In this document: positions 35,556 through 43,716 of the stretch, one piece after another
Layout of the letters: every line of letters begins with the position of its first letter
How positions within the stretch are numbered: position 1 is the first letter of the stretch
Assembly (NCBI RefSeq): GCF_039526385.1
Contig: NZ_BAAAIX010000029.1
Coordinates: 23,937-87,936, forward strand
Source of the DNA: Luteococcus peritonei
GTDB lineage: Bacteria; Actinomycetota; Actinomycetes; Propionibacteriales; Propionibacteriaceae
Reading direction: 5' to 3'
Length of the DNA stretch: 64,000 bases
The notes under the pieces: generated by a model
What the model saw: the letters and a program-made list of their open reading frames with translations, nothing else
Database searches by the model: none
What the model was told of the DNA's origin: nothing
Translations under genes and position numbers: made by a program

Positions 35556-36446
35556 TCAGGCGAGCAGCTCACGGGTGCGGGCGACGTCGGCCTCCATCTG
35601 CTCCACCAGCGCGTCGATGCCGGTGAAGGTGATCTGGCCGCGCAGCCGGGCCACGAAGTCCACCGCGATCTGGTGGCCGTAGAGCTCCAGGTCGGTGCGG
35701 TCGAGCACATAGCTCTCCACCCGGCGCTCCAGGCCCTGGAAGGTGGGATTGCTGCCCACGCTGATGGCGGCGGGCATCGGGCCGGCGCCCGGCTCGTCGA
35801 GCACGGTCAGCCAGCCGGCGTAGACCCCGTCGGCGGGCACGGCCATGTCGGGCGGGACGGGCAGATTGGCGGTCGGGAAGCCCAGTTCGCGGCCGCGCTG
35901 GTCACCCACCACGACGACGCCGCGCACCCGGAAGGTACGGCCCAGGTGGCGGGCGGCCAGTTCCACCTCGCCGCTGTCCAGGGCGGTGCGGATCAGCGTG
36001 GAGCAGGTCTTCTCGCCCTCCACTGCGACCAGGCCCATGGCCTCCACCTGGAAGCGGCCCTGCCCCAGCTCGCGCAGGGTCTCGACGGTGCCGGTGGCGC
36101 GGTAGCCGAAGCGGAAGTTCTCCCCCACCACGACGTGGGCGGGGCGCAGCGGCAGCAGGATGCGCTCCACGAACTCGGCCGGGCTCCAGGTGGAGGTGTC
36201 GCGGGTGAACTGCACCACGCGCACCTCCGCGGCACCAGCGGCCTTGAGGAGCCGGATCCGGTCATTGAGGCCGGTCAGCAGGCGCGGCGCCTGCTCCGGG
36301 CGCAGCACGCGCATCGGGTGGGGCCAGAAGGTCACCACCACCAGCGGCAGCTCGGGCGCCAGCGACTGGGCGTGGGCCAGCACCTCGGCGTGCCCGGTGT
36401 GCACCCCGTCGAAGTTGCCGATCACCACCACGGACTCGTCCACCAC
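35556..36446 (-). CDS. ribF: Bifunctional riboflavin kinase/FAD synthetase RibF
   Basis: Makes FMN and FAD. 296 aa: N-terminal FMN adenylyltransferase with GNFDGVHTGH (10-19) and the later VVGENFRFGYRATGT and CSTLIR motifs; C-terminal riboflavin kinase (about 165-296) with GRELGFPTANLP and SNPTFQG...VESYVLD. GTG 36446 was chosen (AAGG 6-7 nt upstream; GTG 36443 is adjacent). It belongs to the truB-ribF-rpsO-pnp neighbourhood, interrupted here by azlCD and a GNAT gene. Confidence 0.96.
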   Translation of the reverse strand: MVDESVVVIGNFDGVHTGHAEVLAHAQSLAPELPLVVVTFWPHPMRVLRPEQAPRLLTGLNDRIRLLKAAGAAEVRVVQFTRDTSTWSPAEFVERILLPLRPAHVVVGENFRFGYRATGTVETLRELGQGRFQVEAMGLVAVEGEKTCSTLIRTALDSGEVELAARHLGRTFRVRGVVVVGDQRGRELGFPTANLPVPPDMAVPADGVYAGWLTVLDEPGAGPMPAAISVGSNPTFQGLERRVESYVLDRTDLELYGHQIAVDFVARLRGQITFTGIDALVEQMEADVARTRELLA

Positions 36447-36562
36447 GTCCTGCCTTCCTGCTCCCCCATCGGGCGCGAGGGACACTCTATGCGCCACCGT
36501 CGGATTCGCCAGCTGGACCCTGCCGGGACGGCCGCCGGAGCCGCCCTAGGCTGGCGTGCACC

Positions 36563-37264
36563 ATGAGCGACACCCCCACCTCGGTCCCGACGGCCCAGGC
36601 CTCCCCGGCCCTGCGGATGGCGCTGGGCGTCTCGGTGGCCACCGGCCTGTACGGCATCTCCTTCGGGGCGCTGGGCACGGCCGCGGGGCTGAGCGTGCTG
36701 CAGACCCACCTGCTCAGCCTGCTGATGTTCACCGGCGGCTCCCAGTTCGCCTTCGTCGGCGCGCTGGGCGGCGGCGGGGCCGCGGCGCTGGTCTCCGCCA
36801 GTCTGCTGGGCATCCGCAACATGGTCTACGGCGCGCAGATGAATGCCATGTTCGCGCCACGGGGGGCGCGCCGCTTCCTGCAGGCGCACGTGACCGTCGA
36901 CGAGTCGGTGGCCACCGCGGTGGGCCAGTCCGAGCCTGCGGAGCAGGCGCGCGGCTTCTGGGGCGCAGGGTTGGGGGTCTTCACCTGCTGGAACCTGATG
37001 ACCCTGGTGGGTGCCCTGCTGGGCACCGCCCTGGGCGACCCGAAGGTCTGGGGGCTGGACGGCGCCGCGGCGGCGGCCTTCCTCGGGCTGTTGTGGCCCC
37101 GGCTGCACAACCGCGAGACGCTGGCCATCGGCGTCGCCGCCGCCTTCGTCACGCTGGCCCTGGTGCCCGCACTGCCCCAGGGGATCCCCTTGCTGGTGGC
37201 GGCCGTGGTGGCCGCGGTCGTGGCCCTGGTGCTGGGCCGGCGGGGCATCGAGGATGCCCGATGA
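36563..37264 (+). CDS. azlC: AzlC-family branched-chain amino-acid exporter, large subunit
   Basis: 233 aa, about six to eight membrane helices. AzlC signature: GISFGALGTAAGLSVLQTHLLSLLMFTGGSQFAFVGAL near the N-terminus, then LLGIRNMVYGAQMN. AzlC/AzlD (BrnFE) pairs export branched-chain amino acids and analogues. A TAGGCT box lies 10 nt before the ATG. The stop overlaps azlD (ATGA). Confidence 0.93.
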   Translation: MSDTPTSVPTAQASPALRMALGVSVATGLYGISFGALGTAAGLSVLQTHLLSLLMFTGGSQFAFVGALGGGGAAALVSASLLGIRNMVYGAQMNAMFAPRGARRFLQAHVTVDESVATAVGQSEPAEQARGFWGAGLGVFTCWNLMTLVGALLGTALGDPKVWGLDGAAAAAFLGLLWPRLHNRETLAIGVAAAFVTLALVPALPQGIPLLVAAVVAAVVALVLGRRGIEDAR

Positions 37265-37575
37265 GTGGCATCTGGCCGTGGCTGCTGGCGGCCTGCCTGC
37301 TGGCCTACCTGACCAAGCTGGCGGGCTACCTGGTACCCACCCGCCTCCTGGAGAACCCGCGCGTGGTGACCATCACCTCGGCCATGACGATCGGCCTGCT
37401 CAGCTCGCTGGTGATGCTCAACGCGGTCGGCGAGGGACAGCGGCTGGTGCTCGACGCCCGGCTGGTGGCCCTGGTGGTGGCGGCGGTGGCCCTGTGGCGG
37501 CGCGTGCCCTTCCTGGGCGTGGTGCTGCTGGGTGCGGCTGCCGCGGCCCTGGCCCGCCTGGCCGGGATGCCCTGA
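37261..37575 (+). CDS. azlD: AzlD-family small subunit of the branched-chain amino-acid exporter
   Basis: 104 aa, four hydrophobic helices; LAYLTKLAGYLVPTRLLENPRV and SSLVMLNAVGEG are typical AzlD segments. Translationally coupled to azlC by a 4-bp overlap. The two subunits form the exporter. Confidence 0.92.
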   Translation: MSGIWPWLLAACLLAYLTKLAGYLVPTRLLENPRVVTITSAMTIGLLSSLVMLNAVGEGQRLVLDARLVALVVAAVALWRRVPFLGVVLLGAAAAALARLAGMP

Positions 37576-37653
37576 CCGGAACGTGCTTGCGGGCCTTGCC
37601 TGCCAGGTGTGCCTCGCCGGTGCGCCCGCGGGGCCTCGTCGCCAGCTGCCTCC

Positions 37654-37780
37654 CGTCACGGCCGCCGATGTCACATCACGGCCGAAACCTCACGTCGCGG
37701 CCGGTAGCACCGCATCGCCCCTGTTGGAACAGGGGCGATGCCGCTGGAACAGGGGCGATGACGCACTCCGGGCCGCGATG
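37654..37780. repeat. Phased array B1: four forward and three reverse 10-bp motifs
   Basis: Forward units CGTCACGGCC (37654), CATCACGGCC (37674), CGTCGCGGCC (37693) and CATCGCCCCT (37713). Reverse units AGGGGCGATG (37731), AGGGGCGATG (37751) and GGCCGCGATG (37771). The period is 19-20 bp. The two central units form a perfect hairpin (ATCGCCCCTG/CAGGGGCGAT) with an 8-nt gap between units. It lies in the convergent azlD-truB gap, which has no coding signal. Confidence 0.8.
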
Positions 37781-37831
37781 CGAGCCGGCCCTGGGGGAAC
37801 GCGCGTCGTTCGCGTCGCCGGGTGGATCCTG

Positions 37832-37959
37832 CCTCACGGCCGCCACCGCCGCGCCACGGCCGCCGACGTCGCATCGCGGCGGAAACCTTCACGTCACGGC
37901 CGGTAACACCGCATCGCCCCTGTTGGAACAGGGGCGATTCCGCACTCCGGGCCGTGATG
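37832..37959. repeat. Phased array B2: five forward and two reverse 10-bp motifs
   Basis: Forward CCTCACGGCC (37832), CGCCACGGCC (37852), CATCGCGGCG (37872), CGTCACGGCC (37892), CATCGCCCCT (37912); reverse AGGGGCGATT (37930), GGCCGTGATG (37950). Exactly 20-bp steps throughout each half. The central hairpin is nearly identical to array B1, so this half of the gap looks like a duplicated and diverged array. Confidence 0.8.
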
Positions 37960-38054
37960 TGAGTCGAGCCCGGGGAACGCGGGGGCTGGCTCGTGGTGCC
38001 GGTCTGCCCAGGTGCCGGGTGGCTCGGCTGCAAAACCGACGGGCCCAGGACCCC

Positions 38055-38945
38055 TCAGGCGAGCACGGCCACCGGGCGCGCCAGGTCGGGCACCTCGTTG
38101 TCGGGACGGTAGAGGGCGAGCAGCTCGCCGGCCGGCGAGAGCACCCCGGTGGGATTGGACGGCACCGTCACCCCACGCAGGCTGCGTCCGAAGGCGACGT
38201 GGCCGGCCTGCTCCTCGTCGAGCTGGACCACCGGGAAGCTGAGCCGGGCCGCCTCGGCCATGGGGAGCAGTTCGGGCCGCTCGTCGGACTCCAGGTCCAC
38301 CACGGGCAGGTCGGTGAGGTTGTAGCCGCCGATCCGGGTGCGGCGCAGCGCCGTGAGATGGCCACCGACCCCCAGCACCTCGCCCAGGTCGCGCGCCAGG
38401 GCGCGGATGTAGGTGCCCGAGGAGCACTCCACCTCCACGTCGACGTCGCAGAAGCCGTCGGCCTGGCGCACCGCCAGCACCTCGTAGTGGCTGACGGTCA
38501 CCTCGCGGCTCTTCAGCTCCACCTGCTCGCCCTCGCGGACCAGCTTGTAGGCGCGCTGGCCGTTGACCTTGATGGCGCTGACCTGGCTCGGCCGCTGCTG
38601 GATGGTGCCGCGGAAGGCCGGGAGCTGCTGCTCCACCAGCTCGCGGGTGAGCGCCGAGGCGTCCGCGCCCCCGGTGGGCTCGCCCTCCGCGTCGTCGGTG
38701 GTGGTGGAGCCGCCCAGCCGGATGGTGGCCTCGTAGCGCTTGTCGTGCAGCGCCAGGTGCCCCAGCAGCCGGGTGGCACGGTTCACCCCCACCAGCAGCA
38801 CGCCGGTGGCCATCGGGTCCAGGGTGCCGGCATGGCCCACCTTGCGGGTGCCCATCAGGCGGCGCACCCGGCCCACCACCTGGTGCGAGGTCCAGCCCTG
38901 GGGCTTGTCGCAGATCAGCAGGCCGGAGTCGGTGGAGGCAGTCAT
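38055..38945 (-). CDS. truB: tRNA pseudouridine-55 synthase TruB
   Basis: Makes the universal pseudouridine 55 in the tRNA T-loop. 296 aa: GLLICDKPQGWTSH, motif GHAGTLDPMATGVLL with catalytic Asp43, RYEATIRLGGSTTTDDAEG, and a C-terminal PUA-like region. ATG 38945. Divergent from the second glycerol-1-phosphate dehydrogenase gene. Confidence 0.97.
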   Translation of the reverse strand: MTASTDSGLLICDKPQGWTSHQVVGRVRRLMGTRKVGHAGTLDPMATGVLLVGVNRATRLLGHLALHDKRYEATIRLGGSTTTDDAEGEPTGGADASALTRELVEQQLPAFRGTIQQRPSQVSAIKVNGQRAYKLVREGEQVELKSREVTVSHYEVLAVRQADGFCDVDVEVECSSGTYIRALARDLGEVLGVGGHLTALRRTRIGGYNLTDLPVVDLESDERPELLPMAEAARLSFPVVQLDEEQAGHVAFGRSLRGVTVPSNPTGVLSPAGELLALYRPDNEVPDLARPVAVLA

Positions 38946-39069
38946 GCACCCATCGTCCCAGATCACCCCCGGGGGCCCTGTCATCGCGCACGGCAGGGGT
39001 CATAGGGTCGGAGGAGCAGGGGCCCGACGGGCTCGCACACCACAGCCCCGCCGGGGCGAGGAGGTCACG

Positions 39070-40434
39070 ATGGGAATCGTCGAACAGGCACTGGCCGCGG
39101 CCGATCAGACCGATGCCGTGAGCGTGGGACGAGGGGTGCTGGCCGACAGCGGCCGGCTGCTGCGCGAGACGCTGTGCGGCCCGACCGAGCCGCGCGCGGT
39201 GGTCCTGGTGGCCGACGACAACACCTGGTCCGCCTGCGGCGAGGAGGTGCGCGACAGCCTGCAGCGGGCCGGCGTGCCGCTGGCCGAGCCGATGGTCTTC
39301 CCGGGCCGCCCGGCCCCCTATGCCAGCCTGGACAATGCCCGCTCGATCGCGGACCACCTGCGCAGCCAGGACGTGGCCACCAGCTCCCCGGTGGTGCCGG
39401 TCTGCATCGGTGCCGGAACCCTCAACGACCTGGTCAAGCTCGCCGCCCACGACCTCGACCGCCGCTATGCCGTGGTGGGCACAGCCGCCTCGATGGACGG
39501 CTACACCGGCGCGGGCGCGCCGATCAGCGACGACGGCGTGAAGGTCACCATCAACTGCACCGCACCGCAGGTGGTGGTCTTCGACCTGGACGTCGCGGCC
39601 CAGGCCCCGGCCGAGATGGTGGCCGGCGGCTATGGCGACCTGTCCGCGAAGATCCCGGGCGGCGCCGACTGGATCCTGGCCGACGCCGCGGGCGTCGAGG
39701 CCGTCGACGAGGACGTCTGGGAGCTGGTGCAGTCAGGGGTGCGCGAGGCGCTGGCACAGCCGGCGGCGCTCGCGGCCGGACAGGCCGAGGCCTACGAGGG
39801 ACTGGTGCAGGGCCTGGTGCTCTCCGGGCTGGCGATGCAGGCCTATGGCGGCACCCGCCCCGCCTCGGGCGCCGAGCACTACTTCAGCCACATCTGGGAG
39901 CTGGAGCACCTGGGCGCGGACCGCACTCCCCCGCTCAGCCATGGCTTCAAGGTGGCCATCGGCACCCTGGCCATGCTCGCCTTCTACGAGCGCTTCATGG
40001 CCCGCGACCTGGCCTCGCTCGACATCGAGGCGGCCGTGGCCGCCTGGCCTGCCTGGAGCGACGTCGAGGCCGACATCCGTCGCACCTTCTCCGGCGCCCT
40101 GGCCGAGCACGCCGTGGCCGAGACCAAGGTCAAGTACGTCGAGCCCGACAAGCTGCGCGAGCGGCTGCAGCGCCTGGTCGCGTCCTGGCCCGAGACCCGG
40201 CGACGCCTGGCGGACCAGCTGGTGGACGCCCGCGAGTTCGCGGCCATGCTGCGCCAGGCCGGCGCCCCGAGCCGCCCCGAGGACATCGGCCTGGACGCCG
40301 AGGCGGTGCGCGCCACCTTCCCGAAGGCGATGTACTACCGCTCCCGCTACACCGTGCTCGACGTGGCGCGGGAGGCGGGCTGGTACGACGAGCTGGTGGC
40401 CGAGACCTTCGCCCCCGGCGGCCTGTGGAGCTGA
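39070..40434 (+). CDS. sn-glycerol-1-phosphate dehydrogenase-like protein, paralogue 2
   Basis: 454 aa, colinear over its whole length with the protein encoded at 653-2020: CIGAGTLNDLVKLA, VGTAASMDGYTGAGAP, GYGDLSAKIPGGADW, SGAEHYFSHIWELE and PPLSHGFKVAIGT preserve the same cofactor and metal-site pattern, and the C-terminus ends with the same RSRYTVLDVAREAGW block. ATG 39070 has GAGGAGG 5 nt upstream, and TAGGGT at 39003 is a candidate -10. Monocistronic, between truB and the acetate-uptake genes, followed by a strong terminator. Role as for paralogue 1, inferred from motifs. Confidence 0.8.
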   Translation: MGIVEQALAAADQTDAVSVGRGVLADSGRLLRETLCGPTEPRAVVLVADDNTWSACGEEVRDSLQRAGVPLAEPMVFPGRPAPYASLDNARSIADHLRSQDVATSSPVVPVCIGAGTLNDLVKLAAHDLDRRYAVVGTAASMDGYTGAGAPISDDGVKVTINCTAPQVVVFDLDVAAQAPAEMVAGGYGDLSAKIPGGADWILADAAGVEAVDEDVWELVQSGVREALAQPAALAAGQAEAYEGLVQGLVLSGLAMQAYGGTRPASGAEHYFSHIWELEHLGADRTPPLSHGFKVAIGTLAMLAFYERFMARDLASLDIEAAVAAWPAWSDVEADIRRTFSGALAEHAVAETKVKYVEPDKLRERLQRLVASWPETRRRLADQLVDAREFAAMLRQAGAPSRPEDIGLDAEAVRATFPKAMYYRSRYTVLDVAREAGWYDELVAETFAPGGLWS

Positions 40435-40464
40435 GCAGCCCCTCAGGACAGCATGCCGTGCCAC

Positions 40465-40489
40465 GGCCCCGGTCGGATCGACCGGGGCC
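40465..40489. terminator. Hairpin downstream of dehydrogenase paralogue 2
   Basis: GGCCCCGGTCG (40465-40475) pairs with CGACCGGGGCC (40479-40489), loop 3 nt. Confidence 0.8.
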
Positions 40490-40546
40490 GCGCCATGCCG
40501 GTTGAGGACAGTCCTCACGGCTTTCGGGATTTTTCCCCAAAGGGCT

Positions 40547-40562
40547 TGTGCATGGATTCACA
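40547..40562. promoter_or_regulatory. CRP/GlxR-type operator candidate
   Basis: TGTGCATGGATTCACA: TGTG-N8-CACA, matching the outer arms of the CRP/GlxR consensus TGTGA-N6-TCACA at nearly every conserved position. It lies about 190 bp upstream of the DUF485-actP operon. GlxR-type regulators control acetate metabolism genes in corynebacteria, which fits the downstream genes. Whether this host has such a regulator is not visible here. Confidence 0.5.
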
Positions 40563-40754
40563 ACATGTCACTCTCTTGACATCGAGAGGTTCGGGCAGCG
40601 CAGCCCACGACCCTCGAGAGCGCCCGACCACCACGACCCGTCCGGGTCCGAGCCCGCGGCCACGTCGCCCTGCGACCGCGCCACGTCCCTGCCCCTCCAC
40701 CAGCCGACTACGCCAGCCGGATGCTGGCGCACACCCTGATCCAGGAGCACCGCC

Positions 40755-41195
40755 ATGTCACACCACCACGAGCCGCACGACGCGGCCCACCGCCACACCG
40801 ACGAGGAGGTGGAGGCGCACCTGCCCAAGGAGCACTGGCCGCTGCCCGAACTGAGCCAGGTGGGCCCCGAGCACCCGGCCGACGGCATCGACTTCACCGC
40901 CGCCAAGGCCTCCGACGAGTACCGCGAGCTGCGCACCTCCTTCACCAGCTTCGCCTTCCCGATGGTGGCCACCTTCGTGGGCCTCTACTTCGTCTTCGTC
41001 CTGATGGCCGTCTATGCCCCCACCCTGATGGCACGACGCGTCGTCGGCTTCGTGAACATCGGCATCCTGTTCGGCCTGCTCAACTTCCTCACCACCTACT
41101 TCGTGACCTGGGCCTATGTCCGTCACGCCAACAACAACCTCGACCCCCGTTCGTCGGCGCTGCGCGACCGGCTGGAGAAGGAGGCCGTCCGATGA
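40755..41195 (+). CDS. DUF485 family membrane protein (actP partner)
   Basis: 146 aa: a His-rich hydrophilic N-terminus (SHHHEPHDAAHRHTDEE), then the DUF485 domain with DEYRELRTSFTSFAFPMVATFVGLYFVFVLM and two membrane helices. DUF485 (YjcH-like) genes nearly always precede the acetate symporter actP, as here. AGGAG 7 nt before ATG 40755. The stop overlaps the actP start by 4 bp. Precise function unknown; probably assembly or regulation of the symporter. Confidence 0.88.
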   Translation: MSHHHEPHDAAHRHTDEEVEAHLPKEHWPLPELSQVGPEHPADGIDFTAAKASDEYRELRTSFTSFAFPMVATFVGLYFVFVLMAVYAPTLMARRVVGFVNIGILFGLLNFLTTYFVTWAYVRHANNNLDPRSSALRDRLEKEAVR

Positions 41196-42793
41196 GGATC
41201 CTGGAGACCGTCGGCAATCCCGTCCTGAACATCTCGATCTTCGCCCTGTTCGTCGTGGCCACCATGGCCGTCGTCATCAAGGTGACCCGCGACTCCGCCA
41301 AGAAGTCCACCGACTTCTACACCGGCGGCGCCGCCTTCTCCGGCCGCCAGAACGGCCTGGCCATCACCGGTGACTACCTCTCGGCGGCCGCCTTCCTGGG
41401 CGTCACCGGGGCCATCGCCCTCAACGGCTTCGACGGCTTCCTCTACTCGGTGGGCTTCTTCGTCGCCTGGATCATCGCCCTGCTGCTGGTGGCCGAGCCG
41501 CTTCGCAACACCGGCAAGTACACGATGGCCGACGTGATGAGCTTCCGGATGAACCAGAAGCCGGTGCGCACCGCGGCCGCGGCGAGCACCCTGACCATCT
41601 CCTTCGTCTACCTGCTTGCCCAGATGGCCGGTGCCGGCGGCCTGGTGGCCCTGCTGCTGGGCATCTCGTCGAAGAACGGGCAGAGCCTGGTGATCGCCCT
41701 GGTGGGCATCATCATGATCGTCTACGTCCTGATCGGCGGCATGAAGGGCACCACCTGGGTGCAGATGATCAAGGCCGTCCTGCTGGTCAGCGGCGCCGCC
41801 ATCATGTTCTGCTGGGTGATGGCGCAGAAGGGCTTCAACCTCTCGCGACTCTTCGGCGACGCGGTGGCCATCCACCCCAAGGGGGACCTGATCATGCAGC
41901 CGATGCTGCAGTACGGCGCCACCGAGTGGACCAAGCTCTCCTTCGTCTCGCTGGCCCTGGCCCTGGTGGCCGGCCCCTCCGGCCTGCCCCACGTGCTGAT
42001 GCGCTTCTACACCGTCCCGACGGCCAAGGACGCCCGCAAGTCGGCGGTGTGGACCATCGCCCTGGTGGGCATCTTCTTCATCTTCACCCTGGTGCTCGGC
42101 TACGGCGCCGCAGCCCTGGTGGGCGCCGAGAAGATCAGCAAGGCCCCCGGTGGCGCCAATGCCGCCGCTCCCCTGCTGGCCCACCACCTGGGTGGCTCGG
42201 TCTTCATGGCCATCATCTCCGGCGTCGCCTTCGCCACGATCCTGGCGGTGGTCGCCGGCTTGACCATCACCGCCTCGGCCTCCTTCGCCCACGACATCTA
42301 CAACAACGTGCTCAAGGACGGCCAGGTGGACCCGGCCGACGAGGTGCGGGTGGCGCGGATCACCTCCATCACCATCGGCATCCTCGCCGTGGTGGGCGGC
42401 ATCTTCGCCAACGGCCAGAACATCGCCTTCCTGATCTCGTTGGCCTTCGGCGTGGCGGCCTCGGCCAACCTGCCGGCCATCCTCTACACGATGTACTGGA
42501 GCCGCTTCAACACCCGCGGCGCCGTCTGGTCCATCTACGCCGGCCTGGTCTCCGCCGTCCTGCTGATCGTCTTCTCGCCGGCCATCTCGGGCGACCCGAA
42601 GGCCTTCTTCCCCGGCGCGGACTTCGCCTTCTTCCCGCTCACCAACCCGACGATCATCAGCCTCCCGCTGGCCTTCCTCGCGGGCCTGGTGGGCACCCTC
42701 ACCTCGCGCGAGCCCGCCGACGCCGAACTGCAGGCCGAGATGGAGGTCCGTTCCATGACCGGCATCGGCGCCGAGGGGGCCATCGCGCACTAG
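41192..42793 (+). CDS. actP: Cation/acetate symporter (sodium:solute symporter family)
   Basis: 533 aa, about 13 membrane helices of the SSS fold: DFYTGGAAFSGRQNGLAITGDYLSAAAFLG, LAQMAGAGGLVALLLG, GLPHVLMRFYTVPTAKDARKSAVW and ASASFAHDIYNNVLK are characteristic ActP segments. Takes up acetate and related short-chain acids. Coupled to the DUF485 gene. Followed by a CAAGGGGG/CCCCCTTG hairpin and tandem 115-bp repeats. Confidence 0.93.
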   Translation: MRILETVGNPVLNISIFALFVVATMAVVIKVTRDSAKKSTDFYTGGAAFSGRQNGLAITGDYLSAAAFLGVTGAIALNGFDGFLYSVGFFVAWIIALLLVAEPLRNTGKYTMADVMSFRMNQKPVRTAAAASTLTISFVYLLAQMAGAGGLVALLLGISSKNGQSLVIALVGIIMIVYVLIGGMKGTTWVQMIKAVLLVSGAAIMFCWVMAQKGFNLSRLFGDAVAIHPKGDLIMQPMLQYGATEWTKLSFVSLALALVAGPSGLPHVLMRFYTVPTAKDARKSAVWTIALVGIFFIFTLVLGYGAAALVGAEKISKAPGGANAAAPLLAHHLGGSVFMAIISGVAFATILAVVAGLTITASASFAHDIYNNVLKDGQVDPADEVRVARITSITIGILAVVGGIFANGQNIAFLISLAFGVAASANLPAILYTMYWSRFNTRGAVWSIYAGLVSAVLLIVFSPAISGDPKAFFPGADFAFFPLTNPTIISLPLAFLAGLVGTLTSREPADAELQAEMEVRSMTGIGAEGAIAH

Positions 42794-42801
42794 TTGTAGG
42801 G

Positions 42802-42821
42802 CAAGGGGGGCGACCCCCTTG
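42802..42821 (+). terminator. actP terminator with shared CAAGGGGG arms
   Basis: CAAGGGGG (42802-42809), GCGA, CCCCCTTG (42814-42821), nine bp past the actP stop. The same 8-bp arms form the infB terminator at 43853-43872. Confidence 0.8.
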
Positions 42822-42832
42822 AACCCCCAAGT

Positions 42833-43062
42833 ACTCGCGCGCACCGCTGCTCGCAGGCTCGCAGCTGCGCTCGTGACAGGAAGGAGGGCAAGGGGGGCGA
42901 CCCGCTTCGAGCGACTCTGGAGCGAGTCACCACCCGAACCCCCGACCACTCGCGCGCACCGCTGCTCACAGGCTCGCAGCTGCGCTCGTGACAGGAAGGA
43001 GGGCAAGGGGGGCGACCCGCTTCGAGCGACTCTGGAGCGAGTCACCACCCGAACCCCCGACC
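42833..43062 (+). repeat. Two tandem 115-bp repeats after actP
   Basis: Copy 1 is 42833-42947, copy 2 is 42948-43062, and a third start (ACTCGC at 43063) breaks off. By eye the copies differ at one base (CTCGCAGG versus CTCACAGG). Each unit carries a CTCGCAGGCTCGC-type palindromic patch and, near its middle, a degenerate version of the actP terminator (CAAGGGGGGCGACCC). The 388-bp gap to rbfA holds nothing else except the rbfA terminator. Confidence 0.9.
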
Positions 43063-43129
43063 ACTCGCAACACAAGGACAACCGGGGAGCAACGTCCACG
43101 GCTCCGGACGCCCCGATCGGCAGGAAGCG

Positions 43130-43164
43130 GCAGGCCCTGTCCCCCACGAGGGGACAGGGCCTGC
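43130..43164. terminator. rbfA terminator
   Basis: Perfect 15-bp stem GCAGGCCCTGTCCCC (43130-43144)/GGGGACAGGGCCTGC (43150-43164), loop 5 nt, starting 18 bp past the rbfA stop on the minus strand. Confidence 0.85.
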
Positions 43165-43181
43165 TGGCGTGCTGGGCAGGA

Positions 43182-43607
43182 TCACTCCTGCTCGTCGTCG
43201 TCCTTCTTGTACGGGTCGGCCTCGCCGGCGTACTGGGCGTTCTCGCGCTGGCGGGCCAGCTCGGCGTCGCCGGCCTGGGCCCGGGCGAGCAGGTCGTCGA
43301 TGGCGGCGGCCGCCTCCGGGGTGGCGTCGGGGATGAAGGCGATGCTGGGGGCGAAGCGCAGGCCCAGCTTCTTGCCGATCGTGGAACGGATCAGCCCCTT
43401 GGCGCTCTCCAGCGCCGCGGCGGTGTCGCCCTGCGCCTCCTCGGAGAGCACGGTGTAGAAGACGGTGGCCTCACGGGAGTCACCGGTCAGACGCACGTCG
43501 GTGACGGTGACGAAGCCCAGGCGCGGATCCTTGATCCTGCGCTCCAGCATCTCCGCGGTGATCATCTTGATCTGGTCGGCCAGCTTGGCGACGCGGGGAT
43601 TGGTCAT
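43182..43607 (-). CDS. rbfA: 30S ribosome-binding factor RbfA
   Basis: Late 30S assembly factor that acts on the 5' end of 16S rRNA. 141 aa: KH-like fold with RVAKLADQIKMITAEMLERRIKDPRLGFVTVTDVRLTGD and AKGLIRSTIGKKLGLRFAPSIAFIPD; an acidic C-terminal tail. ATG 43607 with CAGGAGG upstream. Follows infB, as usual, but separated by 270 bp of repeats. Confidence 0.96.
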   Translation of the reverse strand: MTNPRVAKLADQIKMITAEMLERRIKDPRLGFVTVTDVRLTGDSREATVFYTVLSEEAQGDTAAALESAKGLIRSTIGKKLGLRFAPSIAFIPDATPEAAAAIDDLLARAQAGDAELARQRENAQYAGEADPYKKDDDEQE

Positions 43608-43716
43608 GGTTGCCTCCTGGGCAGGCTGGTGGGGACTCCCCCACGCTACTGGTCTTGGGAACTGGTGCGGGCGGCGGTCCCGAAGGACCACCGCCCAGAC
43701 CGTGGTGGTTCATGAC

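Larger units (their letters stand above)
40435..40754 (+). other. Upstream region of the acetate-uptake operon
   Basis: 320 bp. Contains the terminator of the dehydrogenase gene (40465-40489), a short palindrome GAGGACAGTCCTC (40505-40517), a CRP/GlxR-like box (40547-40562), TTGACA at 40575-40580 without a clear -10, and two spaced CACGTC elements (40661, 40682) faintly like the phased-array motif. No coding signal seen. Confidence 0.45.

Noticed and set aside
37654..37959. CRISPR array
   Set aside because: Units are 10 bp, spacers 8-10 bp and not unique, orientation reverses in the middle, and no cas genes are nearby.
40661..40691. Fourth phased array upstream of the DUF485 gene
   Set aside because: Only two CACGTC-like units 21 bp apart and no reverse half; within chance expectation for this composition.
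42819..43715. Gene in the repeat tract between actP and rbfA
   Set aside because: The open frame exists only because the 115-bp repeats and GC bias exclude stops; it runs antisense through rbfA and has no ribosome site.
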